From Alcanivorax sp. (lineage in GTDB: Bacteria > Pseudomonadota > Gammaproteobacteria > Pseudomonadales > Alcanivoracaceae): a DNA stretch of 36,786 nt. The notes under the pieces were generated by a model. That model saw only the letters and a list, made by a program, of their open reading frames with translations. It ran no database searches and had not been told where the DNA came from. The translations under genes were made by a program, and so were the position numbers. Positions 34,721 to 36,786 of the stretch are shown piece by piece. The number at the start of each line of letters is the position of its first letter. The first letter of the stretch is position 1. The stretch is from assembly GCF_002726155.1 (NCBI RefSeq), contig NZ_PBSH01000049.1, positions 1-36,786 on the forward strand. The letters run 5' to 3'.

Positions 34721-35077
34721 TTACCCGCTGGAACTGGTCAGATGCCAGCCATTGTCATTGGGGCATTCGTAGACGCGCAGATTTGGGGCTCCTTGCTCGG
34801 CTAGTATACTGGCACGCCTGTCTGCCCCTTTTCTTGTCTCATAAAGGCTTTTGGGTTCACCTGAAGCGCTGGTGCAGTAACCGCATGTTCGGCTTGGGGT
34901 GTGCCTGCTCTTGGGCGTCAGGTGCCAGTATCTGCATTTGGTGCAATCATAAGGAATTAGGTCGTTCCCATATATTGTGTTGATGTAGTTCGCTGCATCT
35001 TCAGCCTGAAATTCAAATTCATACTCAGTGAGCGGTTCGCCTCGCTTGCTCATGCAGGTCATGCTTTTGCTCGCCAT
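34721..35077 (-). CDS. Zinc-ribbon-like small protein with internal duplication
   Basis: The 118-residue protein has two copies of one motif. The first is Y-D-C-TK-C-RYWHLT at residues 43-54, followed by CGYC at 65-68. The second is YECPNDNGWHLT at 103-114, which keeps only the first Cys. Cys45, Cys48, Cys65 and Cys68 could bind one zinc ion. The WHLT signature occurs in small phage and plasmid proteins of unknown role. The start is well supported by AAGGAG seven bases before ATG 35077. It converges on the preceding gene with an 11-base gap. It may be a DNA- or RNA-binding accessory factor, but this is not shown. Confidence 0.75.
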   Translation of the reverse strand: MASKSMTCMSKRGEPLTEYEFEFQAEDAANYINTIYGNDLIPYDCTKCRYWHLTPKSRHTPSRTCGYCTSASGEPKSLYETRKGADRRASILAEQGAPNLRVYECPNDNGWHLTSSSG

Positions 35078-35449
35078 ATTTATGCTCCTTGTCTGCTGTT
35101 GAAGTAACAGAAAAGAGCTTAATTCGATTTAAAAAGCATTTTTCCCCATCTTTAGGACAGAGGCATGTAGGAAATGATTTGCCTGAATGCTCATCCGTTC
35201 ACTTCTTCCATGCAGTCCGGCCCCACCTGTTGACGCATCACTCTTCTGTGTTGTTCCCTCAGTTCGGCTGATGCGCTCTGGGTCGAGTTGCTGTCTGGCT
35301 ACCAGTATGGGGCTCGCTAACTTTGCCTGGGTTGGGAAATGACCTGTTACCAAGCCAGTGACTTTCTTGTTTGCATGCATGCCGGGGGCAGAGAGCCCCC
35401 TCGGAAGGGTGCGGATAGATGGCGCACCAGCAAGCGATGACAAGACGGG

Positions 35450-35614
35450 TCAGGATATTCGTTCAGCAAGCTGAACTTCCCACAAAACACCCTCTCCACC
35501 CAGCGGCAGCGTCACTCGATATTCTGGATCTGTTTGTTGGTTAAGAATTAAAAATACTTGAAAGTCAATTGGTTGCCTGTGTTTTTGCATGGCGGTTTTT
35601 GCTTTGCCCACCAT
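35450..35614 (-). CDS. Possible 54-residue hypothetical protein
   Basis: The minus-strand frame from ATG 35614 to a stop at 35450 encodes a 54-residue protein beginning MVGKAKTAMQK and ending LWEVQLAERIS. It contains PIDFQVFLILN and EYRVTLPLGG, a plausible mix of strand and helix. An in-frame GTG at 35626 with AAGGA upstream could be the real start, giving 58 residues. The family is not recognised and the frame is too short to be sure. The 5' end lies in a direct repeat. Confidence 0.3.
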   Translation of the reverse strand: MVGKAKTAMQKHRQPIDFQVFLILNQQTDPEYRVTLPLGGEGVLWEVQLAERIS

Positions 35615-35625
35615 GTTGCCCACCA
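35604..35625. repeat. Short direct repeat TTGCCCACCA
   Basis: TTGCCCACCA occurs at 35604-35613 and 35616-35625, a 12-base period. Such repeats can be binding sites for integrases or regulators, but no integrase gene is present. Confidence 0.5.
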
Positions 35626-36004
35626 CTTTTAAGTCCTTGATTTAGCTTAATGAGCAAATACGCGGGGCCTTTTGGAGGAGGGTGGGTTGCTGAAAAGGCG
35701 GGGTCCACGTGCCCGGTATTTCAGGTCGTGACGATAGGGTTTCTGGTGAATGTATTCACTGGAGAGCAAGATGACAATTCGTTGGCGTTACCTGGATGGA
35801 TGGCTGGTAGCTCATCATTAAGAAGGGTCGGAATTGAGGATCTGGGAAGCGGATTCTTCATTGGGCCCGGCGCTGGCCTTATTGCTGAATGAGGCTCCAG
35901 AACTCTCACGTCTATTAGTGCAGGGATTTGGCCAAAATTGCTGACGGCAGTACGATTCCTGGCCTTTGGTGCACTCGCGCGGCTTTCTTTGGGCATTATG
36001 GTGT

Positions 36005-36042
36005 CTATTTTGTCCATTAAATGCGAAAATTGGACAAAATAG
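36005..36042. promoter_or_regulatory. Operator-like dyad upstream of hipB
   Basis: CTATTTTGTCCA (36005-36016) and TGGACAAAATAG (36031-36042) are perfect 12-base complements with a 14-base spacer. It ends 18 bases before hipB and should overlap its promoter, as expected for autoregulation of a toxin-antitoxin operon by the HipB-type repressor. Confidence 0.75.
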
Positions 36043-36060
36043 TATCCATATAGGTGTGAT

Positions 36061-36348
36061 ATGGTCGCCCTACTTGACGATGCCGATGTCCAGCGGGCAT
36101 TTGCCACCCATCTGCGACGTTTGCGCAAGCAGGCCAAGCTGTCTCGCGATGCGCTAGCTGCGCGTAGCGGTGTGCCAGCATCCACCATCAAGAAATTCGA
36201 GCTCACCGGCCAAATCTCGTTCCGGCAGCTGCTATTTCTCTGGCAGAGTCTGGACGATCTGCGTCGCCTGTATGCGTTGACTCGCAATTCCCTCAGCGAA
36301 GCTGAGTTGCCATCCAGTATCGATGAGGTGTTGAGCGATGACCTTTAA
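36061..36348 (+). CDS. hipB: HipB-like antitoxin, XRE-family regulator
   Basis: A 95-residue helix-turn-helix protein. The DNA-binding region covers about residues 12-65 (HLRRLRKQAKLSRDALAARSGVPASTIKKFE). The C-terminal part is acidic (SSIDEVLSDDL). It is expected to neutralise the kinase toxin HipA and to repress the operon through the dyad at 36005-36042. ATG 36061 follows an AGGTG element. The stop overlaps the hipA start by 11 bases, which couples translation of toxin to antitoxin. Confidence 0.9.
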   Translation: MVALLDDADVQRAFATHLRRLRKQAKLSRDALAARSGVPASTIKKFELTGQISFRQLLFLWQSLDDLRRLYALTRNSLSEAELPSSIDEVLSDDL

Positions 36349-36786
36349 GCCGGTCCGCAAGCTGACGGTAACCCGCACGCTGGCAACGGGGCAGGCGGTG
36401 ACGGTGGGTGTGCTGGCGCAGAATCGGCAGGGCGTCTTCTTTCAGTACGATGCAGATTATCTGGGGCGATATGGCAACCTCTCGCCCTTTGGCCTAAAGG
36501 CAACCACGGAGCTGCAGCTTGCTCCCAAAAGGCCGCACTCCGGCCTGCATGGCCTGTTCGGCGATAGTCTGCCTGATGGCTGGGGTTCCTTGCTGCAAGA
36601 TCGTGTGTTCCGACAGCATGGCATTCTCCCTGCCCAGATCACCGCCATGGATCGCCTGGCGTTTGTAGGGGCTTCCGGGATGGGGGGCCTGTCATTCTCG
36701 CCGACCTCGGAATACCAGCTTGCCTCAACCGGCGACATCGACCTGGCGAAGCTGGGTCTGGAGGCGCAGGCGTTTTTTGACGGTCA
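36338..36786 (+). CDS. hipA: HipA-like serine/threonine kinase toxin, N-terminal part
   Basis: The first 149 codons of a HipA-family protein are present and the rest lies beyond the right edge. HipA proteins phosphorylate targets such as glutamyl-tRNA synthetase and cause growth arrest. The N-terminal HipA domain is clear: YLGRYGNLSPFGLKATTELQLA, then HSGLHGLFGDSLPDGWGSLLQDR, then DRLAFVGASGMGGLSFSP. The catalytic kinase motifs lie outside the window, so activity cannot be judged. The ATG at 36338 overlaps the end of hipB. The frame is open to the last base. Confidence 0.92.
   Translation, partial: MTFKPVRKLTVTRTLATGQAVTVGVLAQNRQGVFFQYDADYLGRYGNLSPFGLKATTELQLAPKRPHSGLHGLFGDSLPDGWGSLLQDRVFRQHGILPAQITAMDRLAFVGASGMGGLSFSPTSEYQLASTGDIDLAKLGLEAQAFFDG

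Larger units (their letters stand above)
35078..36004. other. Gene-poor region between defence cluster and hipBA
   Basis: About 930 bases hold only one weak small-gene candidate (35450-35614) and a short direct repeat. An 80-codon plus-strand frame at 35650-35892 lacks a ribosome binding site and looks non-coding. I see no integrase, transposase, tRNA or terminal repeat. Confidence 0.5.

Noticed and set aside
35650..35892. 80-codon plus-strand frame between the zinc-ribbon gene and hipB
   Set aside because: No ribosome binding site, Gly/Ser-rich composition without a recognisable fold, and no coupling to neighbours.
22727..36060. Prophage or integrative element carrying the defence genes
   Set aside because: No integrase, transposase, phage structural gene, tRNA end or long terminal repeat is visible in the window.

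Overview
The window looks like chromosome of a GC-rich gammaproteobacterium. The closest fit from gene content is Alcanivorax or a relative, but this is inference. The supports are an oxyR-recG pair as in Pseudomonas, a gmk-rpoZ-spoT-ridA run, purE-purK, and short Pseudomonas-type REP palindromes of the form GTAGGAGC...GCGA scattered between genes.

The left two thirds (1 to about 22.7 kb) is mostly housekeeping. It holds an edge-truncated small gene, a membrane TraB/GumN-like protein, a solute-binding lipoprotein, recG and oxyR on the minus strand, a YeeZ-like epimerase-fold protein, purE and purK, a VTT-domain membrane protein, a DUF2789 protein, ridA, spoT, rpoZ and gmk on the minus strand, a DoeB-like deacylase and ilvD. 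A complete Liv-type (HAAT) ABC transporter follows: binding protein, two permeases and two ATPases, with coupled starts in the last four genes. It is preceded by about 600 bases of AT-rich DNA with several inverted repeats in the presumed leader.

The right third (22.8 kb to the end) is an accessory defence and toxin region. A Type I restriction-modification system is laid out as hsdR, a relic of one fic gene, an intact second fic gene, hsdM and hsdS. Three further genes continue on the same strand with little or no spacing: a protein with a possible HEPN-like C-terminal half, a PD-(D/E)xK nuclease-like protein of the DUF5655 kind, and an unrecognised 387-residue protein. A convergent zinc-ribbon-like gene and a gene-poor stretch come next, then hipB and the start of hipA with a clear dyad operator. 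The GC content drops visibly in the hsdS specificity domains, in one patch of hsdM and in the three downstream genes, which fits horizontal exchange.

The most unusual observations are four similar dyad sites spaced 30, 40 and 30 bases apart upstream of the intact fic gene, the internally deleted fic relic beside it, a REP palindrome read in frame inside hsdM, and the unassigned three-gene tail of the hsd cluster.
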